A DNA stretch of 21,903 nt from Spirochaetaceae bacterium (GTDB taxonomy: Bacteria; Spirochaetota; Spirochaetia; SZUA-6; Bin103): the NCBI GenBank assembly GCA_028818385.1, contig JAPPNY010000110.1:94842-116744 (forward strand), read 5' to 3'. The position numbers and the translations under genes are program-made. Below, piece after piece: positions 13,503 to 21,231 of this stretch (positions are counted from its first letter, which is position 1; every line of letters starts with the position of its first letter). The notes below the pieces were generated by a model that searched no databases, was not told where the DNA came from, and was given only the letters and a program-made list of their open reading frames with translations.

Positions 13503-14498
13503 TCATCCCTTCAGGCGCGCCTCCGGCTCGTACACCCGCCCGAGCGCGTCGAGTCTGGCGTGCAGCTCGTCGGGCAGCGGACCGGCGGTCGCACAGCGGA
13601 CGTTCTCTTCGATCTGCTCGACGGACGCCGCGCCGGGGATGACGGACGCGAACCGGCGGTCGCGCAGCAGGAAGCGGATCGCCAGCTCGGCGAGGCTCAG
13701 GCCGGTCTCGTCATGGATGGCGTACAGCCGTTCGAAGCGGGCGCGCAGATCCTCGTCCATCCAGTCGGGCGGGTCCCGGAGCCACTCCGGGTGCGGCTGG
13801 GCCAGGAGCCCCTGCTGCAGCGGTGCGCCCAGCACGATCCCGACGTCGCGCTCCGCGGCGAGCGGGAACAGGTCGCGCGGCGCGTTCCGCCACAGCAGGC
13901 TGTACTGAAAGGCGGTCAGCACCACGTCGATCGGCGTGTCCATCTCGCGCAGGACCTTCGCCAGCAGGTGGGCGTTGTTGCCCGAGATGCCCAGGAAGCG
14001 GGTCTTGCGCTGGTCCTTCACCCACCGGAGAAACGCGGCGACCGGCGCGCCGTCGAAGTCATACTCCGCATCCGCCTCCAGGAACTGCGCCGTGCGGGGG
14101 ACGCTCAGGTCCGTCCAGTACGGCGCCCAGTCCGCTTCGTGGATGTACAGGATGTCGACCACCTCGCGCCGCAGGTCGCGCTGCGTCTGCTCGAACTGGC
14201 GCTTGAACGCGTCGAGGGACCGGTAGGGTCCGGTCTCCCAGTCCCAGCGCCCGCACTTGGCGCCCAGCACGTAGGGCGCCGTGACGTCCTGCAGCGCATC
14301 GCCCAGCACCTGCTGCGAATCGCCGTAGAGGGGAGCGGTGTCGAGGTAGTCGACCCCCAGCTCCAGCGCCCGCCGCACGACCCGCACCCCTTCGCCGGGC
14401 GCGGTCACGGCCGTCCTCACGAACACGCCCCCGAGTCCGAGCTCCGTCACCTGCAGACCCGTCCGGCCCAGGCGGCGCCTGGCGAGGGGCGCGGTCAC
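13503..14498 (-). CDS. Aldo/keto reductase
   Basis: The 331-residue protein starts RRRLGRTGLQVTELGLGG. It shows the AKR catalytic tetrad: Asp53 and Tyr58 in YLDTAPLYGDS, Lys81 in VLGAKCG, and His120 in ILYIHEAD. The NADPH-binding end contains FASVIPGAASVEQIEENV. It should reduce or oxidise a sugar-like or small carbonyl substrate in the cytosol; motifs resemble the L-fucose/galactose dehydrogenase-like AKRs. The GTG start overlaps the stop of the upstream isomerase gene (GTGA), so the two are translationally coupled and probably act in one pathway on a sugar or polyol. Confidence 0.93.
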   Translation of the reverse strand: MTAPLARRRLGRTGLQVTELGLGGVFVRTAVTAPGEGVRVVRRALELGVDYLDTAPLYGDSQQVLGDALQDVTAPYVLGAKCGRWDWETGPYRSLDAFKRQFEQTQRDLRREVVDILYIHEADWAPYWTDLSVPRTAQFLEADAEYDFDGAPVAAFLRWVKDQRKTRFLGISGNNAHLLAKVLREMDTPIDVVLTAFQYSLLWRNAPRDLFPLAAERDVGIVLGAPLQQGLLAQPHPEWLRDPPDWMDEDLRARFERLYAIHDETGLSLAELAIRFLLRDRRFASVIPGAASVEQIEENVRCATAGPLPDELHARLDALGRVYEPEARLKG

Positions 14499-15304
14499 AG
14501 ACCCAGACCGCTACGGATGAACGCGCAGCTCGCGCGCACGGACTCGATCCTGGACCGGTCACCCATCGGTCCGTTCTGCTCCACCGTGATCCAGCCGGAA
14601 TAGCCCTTGCGCTTCAGGATGCCGAAGACGGCGGCGTAGTCGCAGCGGCCGGCGCCGACCTCCGTGCACAGGTCGTGCTCCTCCGACCAGTCCTTGAACT
14701 CCAGGAAGTCGATGCGCTCCCAGTTGCGCTCCAGAAACAGCGCCGCGCGCCGCTCCACCGGATGCCCGGCGAAGTCCTTGGTGGCGTGCCCCACGTCCAG
14801 GAAGCCGAAGAACTTCGCCGGATCGGTGCGCGCCACCAGCGCCTCGGTCTCCTCCAGCGTCTCGCCCGTGTGGTGGGTGTGGTTGTGATAGCAGGCGCGC
14901 ACGCCGTACCGCAGGGCGACCTCACCTATCGCGTCGAGCAACTCGGCGATTTCGTCCATGTCGGCGCCCCGTTGCGCAAGCCCGCTGATCGTGACCAGGT
15001 GCGGCGCGCCGAGGCGCTGCATGACCTCGCACACCCTGCGCAGGCGGTCGAAGTCGCGACCGATCACGTAGTCGACGCTCGCGAGCTTCAGGCCCGTCTC
15101 GTCGACCAGCCCGGCGAAGAAGCCGGTGGCGGCAAGTCCCAGCAGCAGCTCGTCGAACGCCGCGAACCCATCGTAGCCGGCCTGCGCGATGTCGGTCATC
15201 CACGCCCGCGTCCGCTCGGCGCCGTCAGGCCCCGCGAGATCGGCGGCCTTCGGCCCCCACAGGTGGCTCATGCAGGCGAGCTTGACGTCCGCTCGGTCAG
15301 CCAT
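14495..15304 (-). CDS. Sugar phosphate isomerase/epimerase (IolE-like TIM barrel)
   Basis: The 269-residue protein begins MADRADVKLACMSHLWGP. It carries the metal-site motifs of the xylose-isomerase-like group: ACYHNHTHHTGE (His140, His142), FFGFLDVGHA (Asp170), FLEFKDW, EVGAGRCDYAAVF and WITVEQNGP (Glu242). Members include inosose dehydratases and epimerases; the substrate here cannot be fixed. GGAGAG lies about 10 nt before the ATG. It is the first gene of a two-gene unit with the aldo/keto reductase (4-nt overlap). A near match to its codons 6-12 occurs upstream of the dioxygenase gene. Confidence 0.9.
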   Translation of the reverse strand: MADRADVKLACMSHLWGPKAADLAGPDGAERTRAWMTDIAQAGYDGFAAFDELLLGLAATGFFAGLVDETGLKLASVDYVIGRDFDRLRRVCEVMQRLGAPHLVTISGLAQRGADMDEIAELLDAIGEVALRYGVRACYHNHTHHTGETLEETEALVARTDPAKFFGFLDVGHATKDFAGHPVERRAALFLERNWERIDFLEFKDWSEEHDLCTEVGAGRCDYAAVFGILKRKGYSGWITVEQNGPMGDRSRIESVRASCAFIRSGLGL

Positions 15305-15558
15305 GGCTGTCTCTCTCCAGCTCCACGTTACGCTATCCCGTCCGACGAGTGATGAACTCCCTCACCTGGTCTGGGAACCACGTACATCCGCAAGAAATCG
15401 AACCCCATGCGCCCTCTCTCCCGCCGTTGACCGATCGCATCAACGAGCCGCGCGCCATACCGGACCCGCCAATCCATCATTGAGGTTCCATAGCTCACTG
15501 TCCCTCTCCGTCGCCCTACCAAAGCCTGTCGCCGCCTCCACGACGGTAGCGATGCGCT

Positions 15559-16209
15559 CTACTCTCCCTGTCGACTATTCGCTCGTCTCGCCAGCGACTC
15601 CAGGTTCAGCGAAACCTGCTTGACCATCTCGTCCCAGCCAGCGTAGCATCGCACGGACGCGTCTCGCACCTGTGGAGCGTTGTCGGTCCTCTTTAGCTTC
15701 TCCTGGAGTGCCCACATCGCGTCTCCTACCTCGCCTGCCGTTACGTACCGATACGGAATCTTCTTCGCGTCTATGAAACCTCGGTCGATGTTACTTGGGA
15801 GGATCTTTCTGTTCTTAGGCCAATACTCCTTTTCGCCCTCCGTGACAGCCTTCAACTCGCCGCTATCGTATTCCATGGACCATTGACGGTAATCACCCTC
15901 CAATCTGTCGAACAGATCTCTCGAAACGATAAAGAGATCGAGATCCGACTGCTGACCAAATGGTTCTCCGACTCGCCTTGGAGATAGCGCCGTTCCTAGA
16001 CGCCCACTGCCTGTCATGTTGACCTCTTTAGGATGGACTCCCAATCTGTTACCAAGCCAAGAACGCAACGCTTCATAGATGGCGGGACACTTCTCGAACG
16101 CGTATGGTATTCCTTCCGAAAGCCATAGCTGCGCTATGGCCTCTCGGACTCCTTCCCCCCCCCGCGTCCCGCAGCTTCCAATAGCACTCGAGCATTCTCG
16201 TATGGACAT
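15559..16209 (-). CDS. Nucleotidyltransferase-fold protein, 5' end disturbed by a G9 tract
   Basis: The open frame from ATG 16209 gives 216 residues. NMTGSGRLGTAL (65-74, a GSxxxGT motif) followed by SDLDLFIVS (Asp89, Asp91) is the polymerase-beta nucleotidyltransferase core, as in MNT and CD-NTase enzymes; the third acidic residue is not obvious. The N-terminus of this frame (MSIRECSSAIGSCGTRGG) is unconvincing and has no ribosome site. In another frame, ATG 16237, only 9 nt after the upstream gene's stop, gives MCQVTYLAFDVHTRMLECYW then KLRDAGG. That frame joins GEGVREAIAQLWLSEG if the G9 tract is read as G8. It is the third gene of the low-GC cassette. Product and target are unknown. Confidence 0.7.
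   Translation of the reverse strand: MSIRECSSAIGSCGTRGGEGVREAIAQLWLSEGIPYAFEKCPAIYEALRSWLGNRLGVHPKEVNMTGSGRLGTALSPRRVGEPFGQQSDLDLFIVSRDLFDRLEGDYRQWSMEYDSGELKAVTEGEKEYWPKNRKILPSNIDRGFIDAKKIPYRYVTAGEVGDAMWALQEKLKRTDNAPQVRDASVRCYAGWDEMVKQVSLNLESLARRANSRQGE
16155..16163. repeat. G9 (minus strand) homopolymer at the frame junction
   Basis: Nine Gs on the coding strand sit exactly where the upstream and downstream coding-like frames of the nucleotidyltransferase gene meet. Eight Gs would fuse them. This is either a slippage (contingency) tract or an indel error. Confidence 0.6.
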
Positions 16210-16246
16210 CGAACGCTAGATAGGTGACCTGACACATCAAACGGTC

Positions 16247-16870
16247 TCACTTTGTCCACTTCTCCCCTGTGTGCTTTGCACCAAACCGAAAAGTATGAGC
16301 AAGTTCGATCAGATGGCGCCCTCTGCGCCGAATCTTCTCCATCCGAACTGCGTCATGTCGTCTTGGTTGAGGATACTTTATCCGGGCGACAAGCTCCGCT
16401 TCATCAGACTCGCTCGCAGACAGTGGATCGATCCCAAGGCGACGACATGCTTGTGAGAAGTTGTTCATCCTCCATCCGTAGTAAGCACACCACAGGTATA
16501 AAGTTGGGATCCGTTCTCTTACCACGTGTTTTGACAGATAAATAGCGAGCACCATCTCAGTAATTTTGCGGGTAAAGCGTCTCTCGTATTGGCCCATTAT
16601 TGTTCTCACAGTCTGCATGGCTATTGTTGACCCGCCTTGCCTATAGGAGCAAAGATAGGTCTTCCACAGCGCTCGACACAACGCCACGGGGTCTACACCA
16701 GGATGCCTTGCGAAACGGCGGTCTTCACCCAGGATCAAGAACTCACACATCCGCGGGGAGGGACGCGGGCCCGTGACCTCAACAAGCTCCTTCTCCAACT
16801 TGTCGACGGCGGCGCGCAGGTAGTCCCACTGCGCCCGAACACTTGGCTTGGTCGAGGACTCTGCAAACAC
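16247..16870 (-). CDS. Soluble GT51 (transglycosylase) domain protein without membrane anchor
   Basis: The 207-residue protein matches glycosyltransferase family 51. LILGEDRRFARHPGVD (45-60) contains catalytic Glu49 with the EDxxFxxHxG pattern. RQGGSTIAMQ (77-86) is motif 2. RRFTRKITEMVLA (97-109) holds the second catalytic Glu105. LYLWCAYYGWRMNNFSQACR (124-143) corresponds to motif 5. GT51 enzymes polymerise lipid II into glycan strands and normally follow an N-terminal membrane helix outside the cell. Here there is no signal peptide, no helix and no transpeptidase domain, so the protein appears cytosolic. The GTG start is 16 nt beyond the upstream gene's stop. The G+C is clearly lower than the metabolic genes, suggesting transfer. 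Confidence 0.85.
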   Translation of the reverse strand: MFAESSTKPSVRAQWDYLRAAVDKLEKELVEVTGPRPSPRMCEFLILGEDRRFARHPGVDPVALCRALWKTYLCSYRQGGSTIAMQTVRTIMGQYERRFTRKITEMVLAIYLSKHVVRERIPTLYLWCAYYGWRMNNFSQACRRLGIDPLSASESDEAELVARIKYPQPRRHDAVRMEKIRRRGRHLIELAHTFRFGAKHTGEKWTK

Positions 16871-16886
16871 GTAAGGGAACTGTAGG

Positions 16887-17999
16887 TCACGGCCCTCTTG
16901 TGCAAAAGAGTAATGCTACATTCTTTGGACGTGTTTCGTCCGCTCCCGTCTCCTGGATAACTCCACCTTTCCTGATGTTCAATTCTCCACGGCTGTTGTC
17001 CGTGGGCGCGTGCACGGTATTCCCGCCATCGTAACGGCTCAATCGGTTCCAGCTACCGTCGTTGTGATTGTGTTTACCGAATTCATCTTCCTGATGTTCG
17101 CCCGGGCTTCTCGTACCATCTGGATCGGTATCTCCGATCCTGTCAATTCCCCGAATGAACCGACCATAGGCGGGTGTGTATTCGGACCAGCCTAATGGAC
17201 ACTCGACACTGTTGAATGCGACTACGGCTTTTCTGACGGAATCGATCAGAGAGTCATATTGATTTCTAATCGTTTGCAGGATGTCTATAGGAATGCCCTC
17301 ATCGCTGTAAGCCCTCCAGGGAATTGTCAGTGACTGAACGCCAGCGTCTTCTCGGACTATCCTGACGTACGACCTCCTAGCCCGAGAGTCTCTCGTACAG
17401 CTTAATAGTGAGCTTGATCCTGACTTTAGAACCAGCACGTCGCTATCTGATCTATGCCATCGACATTCGACATCTGACGAGGACGCAAAGCTCAATCGGG
17501 CATCATCGCCACTAACTCGCGAGGAGAAGGATATGGCTACACTGAGTTCGGTCGGCAGAGTACTCGCAGCATCAAGATCGATTCGCAGGTCCTGCTCAGA
17601 CATTTTCACACATTGCTCATAGGCGGAGTAAGCAATTGGAGAAATCGTCTCTACGTACTTCCGATAGGTGTCATCGCGAGATTGTGATAAATCTTTAGCG
17701 CTACAATACTTGCTTGCCACGGTTTCTGCGCTCACAGAACCTCTTCCTGCGGACGCCGCCAAGATACTGTAGCTCAAGCCGTAGCTAGCACTCCGGCTCG
17801 TAGTCGAAGACTTGCTGTACTCCTTGCAAAAGTTCTCTGCGTGTTGTTTGATTACGCTCTCTTCCTCCACTTCTGTCGTGGTCAATCGGGAGGACCTTAT
17901 CACATCAACGCAGTCGGCCGCGATCTTCTCAGCAGCAACAAACGCTAACATTGCGCTAAGGAGCAAGTTGACGAGTCTAATGGGAAAACGCCGAGTCAT
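16887..17999 (-). CDS. Secreted protein with phage tail-fibre-like C-terminal domain
   Basis: The 370-residue protein starts MTRRFPIRLVNLLLSAMLAF then VAAEKIAA, a Sec signal peptide with likely cleavage near residue 28 before Asp-Cys. The middle is Ser/Thr-rich with several Cys (FCKEY, YCSAKD, QCVKM, ECRWH, LLSCTRD) and no known motif. The C-terminal 110 residues resemble phage tail-fibre/collar ends: CPLGWSEYTPAYGRFIRGID, then DPDGTRSPGEHQEDEFGKHN, ending ETRPKNVALLFCTRG. Such tips bind surface glycans in phages. A GAGGTAAG ribosome site precedes the ATG. It is the first gene of the low-GC cassette and may be an exported adhesin or receptor-binding component. The mature function is unknown. 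Confidence 0.7.
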   Translation of the reverse strand: MTRRFPIRLVNLLLSAMLAFVAAEKIAADCVDVIRSSRLTTTEVEEESVIKQHAENFCKEYSKSSTTSRSASYGLSYSILAASAGRGSVSAETVASKYCSAKDLSQSRDDTYRKYVETISPIAYSAYEQCVKMSEQDLRIDLDAASTLPTELSVAISFSSRVSGDDARLSFASSSDVECRWHRSDSDVLVLKSGSSSLLSCTRDSRARRSYVRIVREDAGVQSLTIPWRAYSDEGIPIDILQTIRNQYDSLIDSVRKAVVAFNSVECPLGWSEYTPAYGRFIRGIDRIGDTDPDGTRSPGEHQEDEFGKHNHNDGSWNRLSRYDGGNTVHAPTDNSRGELNIRKGGVIQETGADETRPKNVALLFCTRGP

Positions 18000-18707
18000 A
18001 CTTACCTCACTCTCGATGAATAGATCAGCGCGGAATAGTCGACGTCTTGGAGGTCATGGACGTCGGCCCGCTGGCGGAAACGCAAGGGCCCGAGCGCGCA
18101 GGAGGTGGACAACTCTCGCGGCTACTGGTCATGGCTGCTCAGTCCCATCGGCAACTGCCTCTTTCACGCCGATATCGAATAGAGTATCGAGCGTCGGCGT
18201 TGGAGGCAAGGAGCTTGTTGCATCACTTTGAGCCCGGATTGTTCGAGTAGAGTAGACGAGTAGGTTCGTCCGCCGAGTTGCAGCGGAGTCAAGGTGTTAG
18301 CAGACCACCGCTGCGGAGGACGGGACGCGCCGCGGATGAACTCTACCGATCTTCGACGACCTTCAACCGCGCGGTGCAAATCTGGGCCCGCGGACCCCTT
18401 CGGCCGTCAGCGGCTGCTTTGCGATCTCCGCCTGTCCGCCCGCTCGCCTGGGACCGCCGAACCCGATCTCTGACCGCGGGCCGTCGGTGACTGTCGCCCA
18501 CACTCTGGGAGAGCGGGCCGCGGGCGCCAGCCACGCCCTGCTGCCGGGACCGACCCTGCTGGCCGTGGTCACCGGCGACGGCCTGGGCAGGCGCCGCGAG
18601 CACGTGACCGCCGCCGCGCGGCCCGAGCACGGCGTCAGCCTCCGCATGACGGGCCGCTGGTAACCGCCGGGGCGCGCATGACGCCCAGCACGACCCCGAT
18701 GTCGAGC
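18000..18707. other. Mostly non-coding region with one possible gene remnant
   Basis: G+C rises from the low-GC cassette to about 65% at around 18030. Several short frames on both strands look like chance. The best coding-like stretch is the GTG frame at 18487-18663. No promoter, tRNA or clear terminator was found. Confidence 0.4.
18487..18663 (+). pseudogene. Possible 3' gene remnant (58 codons)
   Basis: The frame reads VTVAHTLGERAAGASHALLP, then GPTLLAVVTGDGLGRRREHV and SLRMTGRW before TAA. Composition and hydrophobic pattern look like real protein, and the frame stays open upstream of the GTG, so this may be the C-terminal remnant of a lost gene. I recognise no family. A competing open frame exists on the minus strand. 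Confidence 0.25.
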
Positions 18708-19640
18708 TTACCGCGCGCCAGCGTCACGCGCGTCCATAAACTCGATCGTCTCCGCGCGTGACGGGATCGACTCGATCACCCCGATGCGCGTGGTCGACAG
18801 CGCGGCCGCGCATATCCCGTACCTGATCGACTGCGCGATGGGGAGCCCCTCGGCGAAGCCGGCGAGGAACCCGCCTGAGAACACGTCGCCGGCTCCGGTC
18901 GAGTCGACGGACGCCACCCGCGGAGCGGGGAAGTGCTCGACTTCGGTTCCCGTCGCCAGCACCAGCCCTCCGGCGCCGAGCGTCACGATCGCGGTACCCA
19001 CGCCGCGGTCCAGCAGCCATCGAGCGGCGTCCCGTGCGCTTTCGACATCGTGGACGGCCATCCCGGTGAGAACGCCGGCCTCGGTCTCGTTCGGCTTGAG
19101 GTAGTCGACGCAGCGGAGCATCTCGTCCGGAAGCCGGACCGCCGGCGCGGGATCGAGAAAGGTCGGGACTCCCATGTCGCGTACCTTGCGAAGGCCGTAC
19201 CGGACCAGTTCACGGTCGTTCTCGAGTTGAAACCCGACGATGGCGGAGGTGAGAAACACCTCGTCGAAGCGGTCCAGGTCCTGATTCGACAGCCGCAGGT
19301 TGGCGCCGGGGACGACCGAAATGAGGTTGCTCCCGTCCGCGTCGATCAGGATCACGCTGACACCGGAGTGAGTGGTCTCGTCGACGATGATGCCGTCGGC
19401 GGCGATCCCGAGGCGCTCGTACATGGCCAGGGCATCCCGCCCGTAGGCGTCGCTTCCGATCCGCGCGATCAAGTGGACCGGTGCGCCGAGCATCGACGCC
19501 GCAACCGCCTGATTCGAGCCCTTTCCGCCGCCGCTCTCCAGGAACTCGTCGGCGATGACGGTCTCGCCGGCATCGGGCAGCCTGCTGCCCTTGAGGAACA
19601 ATCCGACGTTGTAGCTCCCGACGATCGTGACTCCCTTCAT
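18708..19640 (-). CDS. PfkB/ribokinase-family carbohydrate or nucleoside kinase
   Basis: The 310-residue protein has GGGKGSNQAVAAS (37-49, PfkB signature 1), LKPNETEAGVL (181-191), TLGAGGLVL (220-228) and DSTGAGDVFSGGF (246-258), with the anion hole GAGD and catalytic base Asp252. It phosphorylates a sugar or nucleoside using ATP in the cytosol. The N-terminal substrate segment reads GSYNVGLFL where ribokinases have an N-x-D; the Asp that binds ribose hydroxyls is absent, so the substrate may not be ribose. It follows the 5'-nucleotidase gene on the same strand with 73 bp between, including a strong hairpin. Nucleoside salvage is plausible. Confidence 0.93.
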   Translation of the reverse strand: MKGVTIVGSYNVGLFLKGSRLPDAGETVIADEFLESGGGKGSNQAVAASMLGAPVHLIARIGSDAYGRDALAMYERLGIAADGIIVDETTHSGVSVILIDADGSNLISVVPGANLRLSNQDLDRFDEVFLTSAIVGFQLENDRELVRYGLRKVRDMGVPTFLDPAPAVRLPDEMLRCVDYLKPNETEAGVLTGMAVHDVESARDAARWLLDRGVGTAIVTLGAGGLVLATGTEVEHFPAPRVASVDSTGAGDVFSGGFLAGFAEGLPIAQSIRYGICAAALSTTRIGVIESIPSRAETIEFMDARDAGAR

Positions 19641-19673
19641 GGGCGCGCCGGCGTCGTGAACGGCCCGCCGGAA

Positions 19674-19701
19674 CGCGCCAAGCCCGCGCGGGCCTGGCGC
19701 G
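19674..19701 (-). terminator. Strong GC hairpin between nucleotidase and kinase genes
   Basis: Arms CGCGCCAAGCCCG (19674-19686) and CGGGCCTGGCGCG (19689-19701) pair over 13 positions with one mismatch and a 2-nt spacer. There is no U-tract. It lies 12 bp after the nucleotidase stop and 33 bp before the kinase start, and could attenuate or protect the upstream mRNA. Confidence 0.45.
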
Positions 19702-19713
19702 CTCCCGCCGTCA

Positions 19714-21231
19714 CTACTCGACCGTCTTGAGCCGCCCGTCGACCACCGGGGCGACCGAGCCCTGGGCGGCGATGTAGTCGATCACCTGGCCGGCCATCAG
19801 CGTCCCGGCGTTGGCATCGACGACCCGCACCGCGCCCGGCAGCATGTCGTAGCCGTCGCCGCCGTTGCCGAGGTAGTCGTTGGTCGCCAGCGTGAAGGTG
19901 GCGTCCAGATCGAGCGCGGCGCCGTCGCGGCTCACCTCGACCACCCGCTGGCCGGCCGGCTTGCCGGGGTCGTAGCGCACGCTGAGCCCGGAGACGTGCG
20001 GGAAGCGGCCCGACCCATCCTCGATCCTGCCGAGTCCGTTCTCCAGCGCCGCGACGATGTCGCGGCCGGTCACCTGCAGCACCACCGTGACATTGCCGAA
20101 CGGCAACTCGCTCAGGATGTCGCGCCGCGTCAGCGTCGTCCCCGGCTCATAAACCTTGTTGGCCCGGATCCCGCCGCCGTTTGTCAGGGCGGCGTCCGCC
20201 CCTGTCGCCGCGCGCATGGCATCGGCGATCAGGTTGCCGATCGCGGCTTCCGTGCCGCGCACCGTGCCGCGGCGGCTGTCCAGCTCGGTCGAGGTGGTGC
20301 CGATCTGCACGTCGAGCTCTTCGGAGAGCTGGTCCAGGTAGACCTCGGCCGCCGCCGCCAGCTCGGGATCCGGCTCCACGCGGGCGGTGTTGATGATCCT
20401 GAAGGCCGGGCTCCACACGAAGCGCATGCTGCCGCGGCTCTCGACCTCGTCCAGCGTCAGGTCGATGATCGTGACCCAGTCGGCCTGCTCGCTCGATTCG
20501 GCGAACAGCACGTCTCCGCTGTAGTCCACCCGCAACAGGTGATCGTCGCCGGAGAGCAGCAGGTCCACCGCTCCCTGCTCGATCAGCGCCCGATCCTCGG
20601 TGACATCGGTGTGCGCCAGCGCGATCACCAGGTTGGCCCCCGCCTCGCGCAGGGCGGCGGCCTGCTCGGCGGCCACCGCCTCGACGTCGCGGAAGGTCAC
20701 GCCGCCCGGGCTGGACTTGACCGCGGTGCCGAGGGTGGTGAGGCCGAAGATGCCGACCTTGAAGGGCCCGACGTCGACCAGTACCGATGCCTGCGCTCCG
20801 TCGATGATCTCGCCGTCGGTGTCGATGCTGTTGGCGCCCAGGATCGGGAAGCTCGCCTCTGCGAACCGCTGCCTGGCGACTTCCGGTCCGAAGTCGAACT
20901 CGTGATTGCCGATCGCCATCGCCGTCAGGTCGAGGCGGTTCAGCAACTCGATCATGTGGGCGCCCTTGTCGAAGCCGGACATCAGGGATGGCGAGATCGT
21001 GTCGCCGGCGAAGGTGACCAGCACGTTGTCGTGGCCGGCCCGCTCGGCGTTGATGACCGCGGCGAGGCGGGCGATCCCGCCCTGTCCCCCGCTCTCCTCC
21101 ACCCGATCCAGGTCGTTGAAGTGAACGATGGTCAACTCGACCGGCGCGGCGAAGCCGAAGGCGGCGATCGAGAGCAGTGCCGCCATCGCCAGCGCGGCCA
21201 CGCGAGGTCTCGAATATGGTCTGATGTTCAT
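19714..21231 (-). CDS. Secreted 5'-nucleotidase/UshA-family metallophosphatase
   Basis: The 505-residue protein has a Sec signal peptide (MNIRPYSRPRVAALAMAALL, hydrophobic to about residue 29). The N-terminal metallophosphatase domain has HFNDLDRVEE (37-46), TFAGDTISPS (73-82, Asp77), AIGNHEFDFG (106-115, Asn109-His110-Glu111), ALAHTD and LLSGDDHLLRV. The C-terminal nucleotide-binding domain shows ALTNGGGIR, LPFGNVTVV and TNDYLGNGGDGY. The first motif is D-x-D rather than the usual D-x-H, and the last metal motif is SGDDH rather than GGHxH, as in some divergent branches. It probably dephosphorylates extracellular nucleotides in the periplasm. A GGAGGA site lies just upstream of ATG 21231. Confidence 0.93.
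   Translation of the reverse strand: MNIRPYSRPRVAALAMAALLSIAAFGFAAPVELTIVHFNDLDRVEESGGQGGIARLAAVINAERAGHDNVLVTFAGDTISPSLMSGFDKGAHMIELLNRLDLTAMAIGNHEFDFGPEVARQRFAEASFPILGANSIDTDGEIIDGAQASVLVDVGPFKVGIFGLTTLGTAVKSSPGGVTFRDVEAVAAEQAAALREAGANLVIALAHTDVTEDRALIEQGAVDLLLSGDDHLLRVDYSGDVLFAESSEQADWVTIIDLTLDEVESRGSMRFVWSPAFRIINTARVEPDPELAAAAEVYLDQLSEELDVQIGTTSTELDSRRGTVRGTEAAIGNLIADAMRAATGADAALTNGGGIRANKVYEPGTTLTRRDILSELPFGNVTVVLQVTGRDIVAALENGLGRIEDGSGRFPHVSGLSVRYDPGKPAGQRVVEVSRDGAALDLDATFTLATNDYLGNGGDGYDMLPGAVRVVDANAGTLMAGQVIDYIAAQGSVAPVVDGRLKTVE

Noticed and set aside
15305..15558. Short minus-strand frame (64 codons) between the isomerase and nucleotidyltransferase genes
   Set aside because: No motif, poor ribosome site and unconvincing composition.
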